DNA of 64,000 nucleotides from Anaspis maculata (Eukaryota; Arthropoda; Insecta; Coleoptera; Scraptiidae). The notes beneath the pieces were generated by a model that was not told where the DNA came from, did no database searches, and was given only the letters and a program-made list of their open reading frames with translations. The stretch is taken from contig OX421963.1 in assembly GCA_949128115.1 (NCBI GenBank), positions 91,893,602 to 91,957,601 on the forward strand, given 5' to 3'. The position numbers and the translations under genes are program-made. Positions 54,324 to 63,640 of this stretch are shown piece after piece (position 1 is the stretch's first letter; each line of letters begins with the position of its first letter).

Positions 54324-54714
54324 ACAATCTTCTCTCAGTTCGGAGTAGACCAGGATGACTTTCCGCCGGAACCGCCGGCTCCCTCGGCCATTCCCGTGGG
54401 ACACGTCGAGATGCAGGACCACTCGCCCACCCGCACCCTCCTCACCAATTCGACCTCGATCCACCGCACGGACATATCCGACTCCAAATACACCACCAGC
54501 AGCACCAACGCAACGACCGCTGCGACGGACATCAAAAAGGAATCCGACATCAAGTTCGAAACGCTGCGTTCGTACGACCAGGACAGCCTGCTGGAAATGG
54601 ACTCGCACATGTCCGGCCACTCGATGGACAGCCACGACGACGACCAAAGCATGCACCAAATGATGGTCACGCCCGAGCTCATGGGCATGATGCCCGGAGT
54701 TTCGAACCGATTAG
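54324..54714 (+). CDS. psq: pipsqueak exon B: Ser/Thr/Asp-rich linker
   Basis: 391 nt between acceptor CACACGCAG and donor GTACGT, entering in phase 0 and leaving after one base (phase 1). It adds about 130 residues. It starts TIFSQFGVDQDDFPPEPPAP, then has HVEMQDHSPTRTLL, a Ser/Thr stretch, IKKESDIKFETLR, then a His/Asp/Met-rich segment (MDSHMSGHSMDSHDDDQSMH) and MMPGVSNRL. IKKESD is a possible SUMO-consensus site (psi-K-x-E/D), which is inference from the short motif. The exon is GC-rich with biased codons, unlike the repeats around it. Linkers of this kind separate BTB and Psq domains and are poorly conserved, so the assignment rests on splice phase and its position between two recognisable psq exons. 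Confidence 0.8.
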
Positions 54715-55193
54715 GTACGTCTGACCATATTGCTTCAAAGTCACTGTGAAGCTTTTTCAGTTCTGGTACGAGCAAGAAACAATACTGGAGTATAAATTTC
54801 AACTGAAATCAGTACTAAACGTAGTTGTTAACTGGATTACGAAATTAGTTTTCAAAAATCGCGCGGAACACGGCATTTGTACCTTACCCAGAGGTCCACT
54901 TTCGGGCCGCTTCTATTCAATTTTACGTATAAACCGCGCTTCTTGCTTGATTTCGATTCGGTTTCGCGCCAGACGAGTTCTTTAAACCTTCTTTCGTGTT
55001 AACAACAGCTCACGTTACACAGAACTACCAACTTGAGCAGAATATCGAGAAAAGTCACCTCTGGAAAGACATGTGCTGCAACTGTTTTTATTCTACCAGT
55101 TATGTTTCTTGTCTCATTTGTCTGGAAGTTATCCTGCTTGTTATTTACATCCGACAAATACCTAACGGCTAATTGGATCAATTTTTGTTCCAG
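54715..55193 (+). other. psq intron, 479 bp
   Basis: GTACGT...TTTTTGTTCCAG. No repeat recognised. The frame reading through from the preceding exon closes after 11 codons. Confidence 0.75.
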
Positions 55194-55354
55194 ATTTAAG
55201 TAGTAACGAAGTACCTGCATTAAAAAACAACGGCCACACCGACGGCATCCACCACACGCCGAGGTCGCACGGTGGCGGGCCGAAAACTTGGACTCAGGAA
55301 GACATGGACATGGCCTTGGATGCGTTAAGGAACCACAACATGAGCCTAACTAAA
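55194..55354 (+). CDS. psq: pipsqueak exon C: first half of Psq motif 1
   Basis: 161 nt. It enters by completing the split codon (G|AT, Asp) and ends exactly after AAA (Lys), phase 0, before GTAGTA. The residues DLSSNEVPALKNN and a His/Gly-rich stretch lead into KTWTQEDMDMALDALRNHN and MSLTK. This is the Trp-initiated first helix of the first Psq helix-turn-helix (Trp at about residue 327 of the assembled fragment). The intron that follows splits the motif between MSLTK and ASATYGIP. Four tandem Psq motifs are diagnostic of pipsqueak; other insect Psq-domain proteins usually carry one. Confidence 0.9.
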
Positions 55355-55423
55355 GTAGTACTTTTCGCCCGTTCCTTGGTCGTCCAGACAAATTTATTTG
55401 TTAATTGCGATCAAATTTTACAG
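55355..55423 (+). other. 69-nt stop-free intron inside Psq motif 1
   Basis: GTAGTA...TTTTACAG. Its length is a multiple of three, it lies between codons, and its 23 codons hold no stop. Unspliced RNA would therefore encode a protein with 23 extra residues between helices of motif 1. Splicing is inferred because the joined exons restore the conserved motif SLTK-ASATYGIPSTTLW. Confidence 0.85.
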
Positions 55424-55601
55424 GCGTCGGCGACCTACGGCATTCCCTCCACTACCCTATGGCAGCGGGCGCACCGGCTGGGCATAGACACGCCAAAGAA
55501 GGAAGGACCGACCAAGTCGTGGACGGAAGAGAACCTCAACAGTGCGCTAGAAGCGCTGAGGACCGGGACGATATCGGCCAACAAGGCCAGCAAAGCTTAC
55601 G
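55424..55601 (+). CDS. psq: pipsqueak exon D: rest of Psq motif 1 and most of motif 2
   Basis: 178 nt, entering in phase 0 and leaving after the first base of a Gly codon (phase 1), before GTACGG. It encodes ASATYGIPSTTLWQRAHRLG, which completes motif 1 with its recognition helix. The linker IDTPKKEGPT follows, then motif 2, KSWTEENLNSALEALRTG and TISANKASKAY (Trp at about residue 381). The split codon G|GA joins to GIPSSTLYKIARREG in exon E over 5.36 kb downstream. These residues make the sequence-specific DNA contacts of the protein. High GC and biased codons contrast with the AT-rich flanking introns. Confidence 0.92.
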
Positions 55602-55754
55602 GTACGGGATTCAAAATCTATTTAGAGTCTCCACTGTACACGCAACAAGCCGGGCGTTATGTTTCGCCTTTATCGCGACTCATCAGTGTAGGAGCATCTG
55701 GGGCTTTGGATATTTTAGAGTAATCGAGCTTTGGATATTCTAGTATTTTTAATC

Positions 55755-56419
55755 TACAGGTATCTCGAAAGTATCACATTCCGAATCCAGAGCGGTGTAT
55801 TGAATCCTCTTAAGAATACAAGAAAAATATCAGAAAAAAATACTGACGCTTGATATTTTTAAAAATATAGGGTGTCAAAGGTTAGGACTTCGCCCCTCAC
55901 TATTTCCGTTAATTCAAGTGATTTTTGGGAACTGTTCGTGATAGACTAATCAGTAAAAATTACCAAATAATGGATATGTAGGTACTGAATTTCTGCCGAC
56001 GATACAAGGTGAGTCATAAATCATAAAAATCTAATTTCTTCATTAATTCCTGTAAAATATTCCATTGGCTCCTTAAATAACTTAGAATAAGATATGACCG
56101 AGGAAATGACTGTTTTCGTCTCATCAAAGAATATTGATTGGCGTTTTTGAAGAAAAAATAATTCCTGAGATTTATGAATCACCCTATGTTAAGTGCACAT
56201 CCAGTGGTTGATAATTTTTACTGATTAGTCTATCACAAACAGTTGCCAAATATCACTTGAAATAACAAAAATAGTGAGAGGCTAAGCCCTAGCCTTATTA
56301 GACTATATCTTCGAAAATAAACGTCAATAATTTTTTTAAATATTTTCCACGTGTTTTAGAGTGGAAGATAATTAATACCGCTCTGGACTCGGAATGCGAT
56401 ACTTTTGGGACAACCTGTA
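55755..56419. mobile_element. MITE with TACAGGTATCTCGAAAGTAT tips and a nested MITE
   Basis: TACAGGTATCTCGAAAGTAT (left) pairs with ATACTTTTGGGACAACCTGTA (right, allowing mismatches). The next block, CATTCCGAATCCAGAGCGG, is also mirrored. A second element with TACAAGGTGAGTCATAAATC and TTATGAATCACCCTA ends lies inside at 56003-56187. Confidence 0.75.
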
Positions 56420-56569
56420 TACCATCTAGTTCTATTGGAACTTTACATCTACGTTTTTGGCATAGCTATTCACTTATATTTCCACTTTTGTTACGTCAGT
56501 GGATTTTAAGCTAGGTAGCGTGATCAGGACTCTGAAAATATACCACTTGAAAAATTGAATAAGAATAAT

Positions 56570-57780
56570 GAATGGATACCTATCACTAGAAGTTGGTATA
56601 AAATAGACGGCCAACATCATTTCAGTAGAACTTATGGATTGCCAGAGTAGATATTTGGGCGGTCTACGTTTATTTTTGCCATGTCAATGGAATTTGAAGA
56701 AAAAAATTCTCTATACAGGTGTCCCAGAACTCGCGGTCCCGAGTCAGAGGAACTTTAGATAAATGCTTCAAATGTGTCGAAAAAATGTTTGATTGAAACA
56801 TAATATTTTAAAATATTTTTTAATATTTATGAAGAGATAATGGGGAGTTGAAGGGTGGAGTTTCGCCCCCGTTCGTCCCTCTAATTCTTATTATTTGATG
56901 AGACTTTAGTGAACTTTTTAGAACAGACTAAACGAAAAAAGTGAACTTCTCAGTGTGTGCAACATTTTCACTTATTACTATACAGGGTGACTTAAAGATA
57001 CAGTTTTCATAGACCACCCGCAAAAGAATTCTGTGGAAATATTGAATCATTTCACTTCCTGTTTTTGGGCACGTCTGGAACCTTTTAAAATTGTATTTTG
57101 GAAAACAAAATCTGCTCGGGTTCTTCAGTTCATGACTCACCCTGTGAAACTGAAACTCAAATTTTCAAACCATTTTTCTGATATATTTTAAGCATTTTCT
57201 TAAACTGCCTGGATCCCGAGTTGTGGGACACCTGTATTTGTCGTGAATTTGCTGAATTTCCATAGAAGTTGTTAGAAGTAGACTAGACTGCTCACGTGAT
57301 TTTAGTAAAAATTGTTGATGATCATTATGTTCTCGGGCAATCTATATTTAGTTAAATCACGTCACCGGATTTTTAAGATCCATTGTCTATGTTGATTAAT
57401 AAATTCGCTTAATTGAAGGAAGAAATGTATAAATTTTCTTTGAAGTTGTATATTGTTGACAGCTAGCAGCTAATTAGTAGAAATTGTGGATTGCCATCAG
57501 ATTTTTGGGCGATCTATGTTAATTTTTGTCACCTCAATGGAATTTTAAGTGACATTTCCTGATATCAAATTCGTGATAAATTTTCTTGAATAAACAACAA
57601 AGGCGTAGACTTCCATAGAAGCTAATTAATAATTTGCTAATAATTAGAACAAAGTTAGTGTAAACTGCTCACATCATTTTAGTGAAAATTATTGATTGTC
57701 ATTCATTAGATTATTGGGCGGTCTATATTTGTGTTTGTCATGTCAATGGAAATGAATTGTGATAATCAAATTCGTCAACA
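56570..57780 (+). repeat. Degenerate 170-210-bp tandem repeat in the psq intron
   Basis: The landmark TTGGGCGGTCTACGTTTATT / TTGGGCGATCTATGTTAATT / TTGGGCGGTCTATATTTGTG, followed by GTCA..TCAATGGAA, occurs near 56653, 57506 and 57714, with a weaker copy at 57342. The repeat is interrupted by the MITE at 56714-57236. Confidence 0.6.
56714..57236. mobile_element. MITE with TACAGGTGTCCCAGAACTCG tips, enclosing another MITE
   Basis: Left TACAGGTGTCCCAGAACTCG; right ending CGAGTTGTGGGACACCTGTA. The arms continue with GTCCCGAGTCAG-type mirrored blocks and CTTTAGATAAATGCTT-like strings. Nested inside at 56981-57146 is TACAGGGTGACTTAAAGATA...CATGACTCACCCTGTG, the same inner MITE type as at 56003-56187 and 1728-1741. 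Confidence 0.8.
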
Positions 57781-57811
57781 CTATAGAAGTTTTTTAAGTG
57801 TACGTATAAAC

Positions 57812-58440
57812 TATCCCCCCCCCTTTGGAGACTTTCCCTTGAACATCATTAAAAAAGATCCTTACTTGATTTTTACCATAGGTTTTGAATCTGTCGACCA
57901 AAATTTTCCGTAATATATCGCTTACAGAGTGGAACAGTGAGAACTTTTCTAAAATTGGACATTCGTTTTAATATGGAAATTGATTCCGATTTTCATCCTG
58001 GTTATAAATATATGTCACACTCGATGGGTTAGTTGACAAAACACATGCGAAAAAATTGTTGAAGTTTGAAAACATATTAGCTAAATTTTTTTACAAAATC
58101 TCCATTGGAAAAAAAATGAAAAATATCGAAAAATAATTTTTTTGAGTTTGCAGAGTTGAGTTAGTTGGAACTTACAAACTGCATATTAGTTATCAATCAG
58201 ATTCATTTTACCAAAATGATAGAAAACTCACCAGTTCCTTTTGAAAGAAAAAAATCATTTTTCGACATTTTTTGAAATTTCATCAATTTGACACAAATCT
58301 TCGATGTTGCACCCTGTAAAGCGATATCACAGAAAGTTTTTGTGGGCAGATTCGAAGTCTACGGAGGAAATCATATAAGAATTGAGAATTTTTTTTCATT
58401 TTTGAGATCTTCAAGGGAAAGTCTCCAGAGAAGGTTCAAT
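57812..58440. mobile_element. Foldback with GGAGACTTTCCCTTGAA arms
   Basis: About 115 bp from 57819 (GGAGACTTTCCCTTGAACAT... through TGAATCTGTCGACCAAAATT...TATCGCTTACAGAGTG) pairs with 58306-58430 (CACCCTGTAAAGCGATATCA...TTCAAGGGAAAGTCTCC). A (C)n run (57811-57821) precedes the left end. Non-coding middle. Confidence 0.65.
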
Positions 58441-58458
58441 TCATACGTGAACACCCTC

Positions 58459-59742
58459 TACAGAGTGCTAGGTGAACTGTTTGTTACAAACTTTGTGGGA
58501 AATGGTGGGTGATTTCCCATGATCCATAAAATCAAGTCAGAAAAACAAAAAACTCCTGGCTTACTAAAATAAGTCATCATCGACCAAAGATAACACATTT
58601 CATAAAAAAAAGGTTAGGGATGAAGATAGTTCACTTCAGACTCCCCTTCCTCTTTTTCCCCTATTTTTTACTCTCCGGGCTAGTTTTGAGAATTTTTTTT
58701 ACAATTCTACGTTCCATTTTGATACGAAAATTACTTTGTGGCAAAAGTTTGATCACCAGGCCAAATTTCCGAATATTTATGTTTGAAACTTCGAAAAATC
58801 ACATCTTCAAAACATCACTTGAAAGAACATAGAAATTCAGTTTTCTGAGCACTTGTTATTTCCAGCAAAAATGGTGGTTTATCAACTTAGAAACCTATTT
58901 CAGTGGATAATTCACGAGTTTTCTTGGATTTGAATTTTTAAGCCCTTGAAATGGTGTTTTTGAGATGTTTTTCGACGTTTCAAACTAAAATATTGTCAAA
59001 ACCTTGATCGACTTATCTCCCATTTCCGACTTTGGCTCGGATGAATTTTATATGCCCGAACTTTGAGACACAAATCAACGATGTGCATTACACGTTTAAT
59101 TAATGAATCTAGGTAATCACATTGTTTCACATGAACGTCGACACTTTTACAGCAAATGAACTAAGTCGGGTCAATGCCCGCCACAACCGCCTGGCGCCGG
59201 ATGTGCACATGTGTTTTCTGCAATTCTGTAGTTTTTGTGGAAATTTCCTGTTTCAAAGTTCATTTGCGCTAGAAGGAATCGGACGAAGCTAGAATGTGCA
59301 TCCATGCAGAACTTGCCGGGTGCGCCGTTGAGTTGGTTAGATCGAGACATACCGGGCGTGTCGTTATGCAATTTCCGACAATATCTCAAACACGAAGGCC
59401 CTGGTCAAAATTTTGCTAAAGTAACTTCTGAATTTAACGTAGAATTCAAAAATATGAGCAGTTCCCAATAAAACTAGAGGGTGAAAAGGGAAGGACAGTC
59501 CTTATTATCTTTGCCCCCAAAGGGATTGTTTGAGTAAACTTTGGTTCAAATTTGATCAAAATCGCTTTAACGGTTGAAAAGTTACGGCAAAAAAAGATCT
59601 CAAAAGCAAAAAGTCAACTTTAACACCCTGTATATTTTCAAGGAAGCAATCTAGGACCGTCAGTTTTTCATTTTTCGACTACATTTTTAATGGGGATCAT
59701 AATCCCTCAAAGTTTGTAATAACCACTAAATAACACCTTGTA
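58459..59742. mobile_element. Foldback element with a 389-bp insertion in its right arm
   Basis: The left tip TACAGAGTGCTAGGTG and the right tip ending CACCTTGTA mirror each other, followed inward by TTACAAACTTTG / CAAAGTTTGTAA. Arms and loop (58860-58950) carry the common family blocks (CAGCAAAAATGGTGGTTTAT). The right arm is split at 58993-59381, between TA dinucleotides at 58991-58992 and 59382-59383. Confidence 0.7.
58993..59381. mobile_element. 389-bp insertion with TA flanks
   Basis: Removing it rejoins AAATA with TCTCAAAC to restore the family's AAATATCTC block. Ends are TTGTC...GACAA with only about 5 bp of clear inversion. It contains a GC-rich GCCCGCCACAACCGCCTGGC stretch. Type unknown. 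Confidence 0.5.
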
Positions 59743-59756
59743 GACAGCCAACAGCA

Positions 59757-60695
59757 TACAGGGTGATTTCAAAATGGCGCACCAGAACAGTAGTAGGTAT
59801 AATGGCATCTTTTGTGAAGCTCACGAAAAATAATTGAATAAATTTCGAAGTTATGTGGATCAAAGGGTGATCCTTCGAGCCCTTCTAGTTTCGTTATTTC
59901 AAAATATTTTAATGAATTTTTGGTGGCAGAGTTATGAGAAAGAAATATCAACCACTGGATGTGTATTGAAGTTCCATTTACAATACAGGGTGAGCCAGAG
60001 ATCTCACAAATTATTTTTTCCTGAAAAATGCCCACAAACCATTTGGTTGGTCCCTCAAATAGTGATGTAACATTGTAATTTACCTGTAATTGTAAATTAC
60101 CATTTTATTTACTGTAATTCACCAATTTTTAATTGGTATTACGGGTGAATTACAAACGCCCTAGATGTTTATTTTCCTTACTTCTCCGTTGCTTACTTAA
60201 GTTTATTCTTTTCTTTTTTCTTTTTTTTTTGATTTGGTTCATACGCTCAATCAATGAACGTACGAAGTCACTACTGTTGTGAGTAAGTCATTATAGGCCT
60301 TACTCCCTTTTTGATAACCAATCCAAGATGTCCTAGATTCTAGATGTCCTTAATAAAAAATTCAAAATGAAATCCTTATTCAAAATATAAAATACATGGT
60401 AAATTTTAAATTACCAAGAACCAAGAATATAAATGTCCGGTAATTTACAAAGAGAGATAAATTACCAAAAAATTAATTTTGCCACTAGAAAAGGATAAAT
60501 TACCTTGGTTAATTACCGAAATAATAAATTACGGTAATTTTACATCACTGCCCTCAACCGACGTAGAGCAGAAGATCACGCGGTTTTGTATCAAAGAATT
60601 TTTTGAAGGAAGCTTCCAGAGAAATTCGTTTTTGTCATTCCATAACTCACACCCCGTATAGTAAATGAAAATCTAGTACACACCCAGTGGTTGAT
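59757..60695. mobile_element. Composite nested inverted-repeat element
   Basis: An outer pair ATCAACCACTGGATGTGTA (59947) / CACACCCAGTGGTTGAT (60680) encloses TACAGGGTGAGCCAGAGATC (59984) / TAACTCACACCCCGTA (ending 60658), which encloses the hAT-like MITE at 60060-60550. A further tip, TACAGGGTGATTTCAAAATG, lies at 59757. This records at least three insertion events. Confidence 0.65.
60060..60550. mobile_element. hAT-like MITE with an 8-bp target duplication
   Basis: Left TAGTGATGTAAC, right GTAATTTTACATCACTG. Flanks CCCTCAAA (60052-60059) and CCCTCAAC (60551-60558) agree at 7 of 8 bases. The sub-terminal sequence is full of inverted and direct GTAATTTAC / TAAATTACC motifs, often the binding-site pattern of hAT ends. 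No transposase. Confidence 0.75.
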
Positions 60696-60956
60696 TACCA
60701 GTAGTTGAGTAAAATATTTTAGTATTTCAATTGCCATAATCAAATAGACGAAAAAACTGAATTCCCATAGAAGTTGCAAAATGTAGAGTAGAAAACTCAC
60801 TTTGTATCACTGAAAACTGAAAAGTGCACATTTTTTAGCCGTCTTTTCTACCCCGTGGGAACTGTCAATAGGGCGACGGATGAACGGATTTGGTGTTGAA
60901 TGAACGGAGTGTTTACCAATGAAATTTGAAATGAATTTTTCTTGTTTTTTTTACAG

Positions 60957-61236
60957 GAATACCGAGCAGCACTTTGTACAAAATAGCCAGGAGAGAAGGT
61001 ATACGATTGGCCGCGCCGTTCAACGCCGCCCCCACGACGTGGACGCCCGAAGACCTGGAAAAAGCCCTGGAATCCATCCGATCCGGCCAGACGAGCGTGC
61101 AAAAAGCCTCGACCGAATTCGGCATACCCACCGGGACGCTGTACGGAAGGTGTAAACGGGAAGGCATAGAACTGTCGAGGTCGAACCCAACCCCCTGGTC
61201 CGAGGACGCCATGGGCGAGGCCCTGGAAGCCGTCAG
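60957..61236 (+). CDS. psq: pipsqueak exon E: end of Psq motif 2, motif 3, start of motif 4
   Basis: 280 nt after TTTTTTTTACAG, completing the split Gly codon and leaving after two bases (phase 2) before GTATAC. It encodes GIPSSTLYKIARREGIRLAA (end of motif 2), TTWTPEDLEKALESIRSG and TSVQKASTEFGIPTGTLYG with RCKREGIELSRS (motif 3, Trp at about residue 436). It then begins motif 4, NPTPWSEDAMGEALEAVR (Trp at about 488). Trp spacing of 52-55 residues across the four motifs shows the tandem arrangement. The sequence closely resembles what is known of insect Psq proteins. The exon that should follow with the rest of motif 4 was not found in the remaining 2.7 kb, so the gene continues beyond the window. 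Reading past the donor gives a stop within five codons. Confidence 0.93.
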
Positions 61237-61466
61237 GTATACCTACTGCTGAACCTCGAAAACTGAATAATTTTTGCCATTTACCCCTATTGAAGACACC
61301 GTGATAAATGCGCCAAGATTCGCCAATTATAGCAGTGAGAAATTAGTTTCCCAACTTCAAAACTCAGGAGCCACGGAACTTGGCCCCATTTGGCTAAAGT
61401 TAGCAGCATGACTATCTCAAAGTCTGGAGCAGATAGAGCTCTATTATAGGGCTAAAGTTAACACCA

Positions 61467-62278
61467 TACAGAGTGTCCCAGCTAAAACAATCCAGCGCGA
61501 TTTTCCCAGAAAGTATCAAGGCAACAAAAAAAAATTCAATTGGGAGGAAGCCTGATCTTTTAGCTTACTTTTGAGGGGGCGCCGATGCATGTAAGTGGTC
61601 TAGTTTCGAAGAAAATGCAATTTGAATCTGGCGAGCCACAAGAATTTCAAAATTCTTGTGAAAACAAGAACAAAATACTCCAGATGAAAAAAAATCCTCT
61701 CTCTCTCTCTCTGGGCTTTCCATTGATGTGTCGCCAATGTCTGTACCTGGCCCAGTAAGCCAGATATTTTGCCTCACAGTCCAGCAAACACAATAATCAG
61801 AATTCATGACGTCACCGATCACACACTTGTTGACTTTAGCACTAGCCGTTACTAGGACTTTTTCACTTACCATACCTGGATTCACCATAGCAATGAATAC
61901 TGGCTGATGATAAAATCAACAAGTGTGTGATCGGTGACGTCGTCATGTTTTCCGATTATTGTGTTTGCTGGACTGTAAGGTAAAATATCTGGCATACTGG
62001 GCCAGGTACAGACACCGGCGACACATCAATGGAAATCCCAGAGAAAGAGGATTTTTTTCCTCTTGAGTATTTTGTTTTGTCGGTCGTGCATTTTCGTCTT
62101 CTCGTGACTCGCCCGATTAAAACTGCATTTTCTTGAAAACCAGAGCACCTTCAAGCATCGTCGTCCCTTCAAAAGAAAGCTAAAGGGTCAGGCTTATTCC
62201 CAGTTGAGACTTTTTTTTTGTTGCCTTGATATTTTCCGAGAAAATCGCGCTGAGTTGTTTTAGCTGGGACACCCTGTA
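61467..62278. mobile_element. Foldback element with TACAGAGTGTCCCAGCTAAA tips
   Basis: TACAGAGTGTCCCAGCTAAA (left) pairs with TTTAGCTGGGACACCCTGTA (right). The arms, about 370 bp each, remain complementary through CCGATCACACACTTGTTGA / CAACAAGTGTGTGATCGG near a loop of about 75 bp (61836-61910). A (TC)n run lies in the left arm (61690-61711). TA at both ends. It lies in the psq intron after exon E. Confidence 0.85.
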
Positions 62279-62477
62279 TCAGGATCTAGAAAACATACAG
62301 CTGTGATTTAAATTTATTCCAGCTTAGTTTTGAGAACCTAGAAATTATTTATTTGAAAACGAAAAACGTAGTATTCTCCTCGTTAAATTAGTAAATCATT
62401 TTGGTTTAATTACAAATTGAATATTCCACCAAATAATTGCAGAAGTCCAACTGGTTAGGATTAAAGTGAGAGGAGGG
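62279..62477. other. Short unannotated spacer
   Basis: AT-rich, nothing recognised. Confidence 0.4.
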
Positions 62478-62700
62478 CATAGTGTGCAGTACACCGCTCC
62501 AGTCGGGTGATAACTAGATTGCTGCAACGCTCAGCGCGGTCAAAAGTTGGATGGGTGACCGCCGGTGGGTAGTGCCAGTGGGCGAGCCGCTGGCGGGTCT
62601 CATCTGACTCTTAAGCCGGCTGAAACTGTTCCTCAGATGGTCATGGGCAAACGTCCCCGAGCACATGACGCCTGCAGCCGGCAGTACGGCAATGTGTAGC
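62478..62700 (+). mobile_element. 5S-rRNA-like SINE or SINE head
   Basis: CAGCGCGGTCAAAAGTTGGA followed by TGGGTGACCGCC (about 62532-62563) closely matches the box C / internal control region of 5S rRNA genes (...GCGCGGT-x-x-x-x-CTTGGATGGGTGACCGCC). An upstream CTCCAGTCGGGTGATAACTA resembles the GTCGGGC region. The rest (CAGTGGGCGAGCCGCTGGCG, GCACATGACGCCTGCAGCCG) is not 5S. This is the pattern of SINE3-type elements. Boundaries and target duplication were not resolved. Confidence 0.55.
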
Positions 62701-62743
62701 GGAAAACCGACGGCGCAGTCAGGGAGACGGATGAAGTCGAAAA

Positions 62744-63640
62744 TACAGAGTGTTCGGATCTGGTTATTACAAACTTTGAGGGATTATTCCCCATCAAAAA
62801 TAAAGCCGAAAGAACAAAAAATTCATGGTCCTAAAATGCTTCCTTGAAAAGATACAGGGTGTTGAAGTTAATTTTTTTTAATCGTTTTTTCACGGTAACT
62901 TTTGAACCGTCGAACCGATTCTAATCAAATTTGAACCAAAGTTTAGTCAACTGAGTCTCCATCGAATAATAATACCACAATTCAACAAAAGTTTCTGGGG
63001 GCGTAGATAATGGGAGACGGTCCCCTATTTTCGCCCCTATTTTTATCTCCCTTATTATTTTTTAAAATTAAATTGTTGAAATTTTCGGAATCTACGTTTA
63101 ATTTAGAAGAAAAAGTTACTCTGGCAAAATTTTGATTAGGCTTTATTTTCAAGATATTTGGGTTTTAAAAATTGGAAAACAACACGAAATCGCCACTTTC
63201 CAGGGCCCAAATTGTTTTTTTTATGAAAAACTCCATGTTTCTCAGCGAAAATGGTGATTTATCAACCTAAAACACCCAGAAAACTCATTCCAGTTGACGA
63301 CTCATGTGTTTTCTCAAATTTTAATTTTTAGGCCCAGGAAAAAGGCGATTTTGAGATGTTTTCTAATGTTTCAATCCCAAATATCTCAAAAACGAAGCCT
63401 TCTATAAAAAAAATTCAAGAGTAACTTTTCCTTCTAAATTGATACCTTCTAAAAGGTACCTCCTATTATCTTCGCCCCTGAAAAAGTTTGATGAAATGCG
63501 TTATCCTTATTCGATAGAGACCTATTTTATTTGGTTCAAATTTTAATAAAATCGGCTCAACAGTTCAAAAGTCATGCAAAAAAAACCTGTTTTAAAAAAA
63601 CAACTTTGAAGGCCTGTATCTCCGTTATTACGTTGTCGGA
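62744..63640. mobile_element. Foldback element, right end truncated
   Basis: The left tip TACAGAGTGTTCGGATCTGG, then TTACAAACTTTGAGGGA, is mirrored in the right arm of 58459-59742. An inner tip, TACAGGGTGTTGAAGTTAA, occurs at 62854. Arms and loop (63240-63340) carry the family blocks GGGGGCGTAGATAATGGGAG and CCTATTATCTTCGCCCCTG. The right arm stops after CTGTATCTCCGTTATTACGT, with no terminal tip. Confidence 0.75.

Larger units (their letters stand above)
55602..60956 (+). other. psq intron of 5355 bp filled with nested inverted-repeat elements
   Basis: GTACGG...TTTTTTTTACAG. The exons on either side join as TACG|GAATACCG to give Y-G-I-P. It contains at least five foldback or MITE elements, annotated separately, and a degenerate tandem repeat of about 170-210 bp at 56570-57780. 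About 55602-55754 and 60700-60956 hold nothing recognised. Confidence 0.8.

Noticed and set aside
54335..54802. 155- and 128-codon minus-strand frames over psq exon B
   Set aside because: Antisense shadows of the GC-rich coding exon; they do not respect its splice sites.
59004..59399. TGGCGCCGGATG near 59193 as an LTR-retrotransposon primer-binding site
   Set aside because: No LTR boundary TG...CA or retroviral-type gene lies beside it; the match is short.
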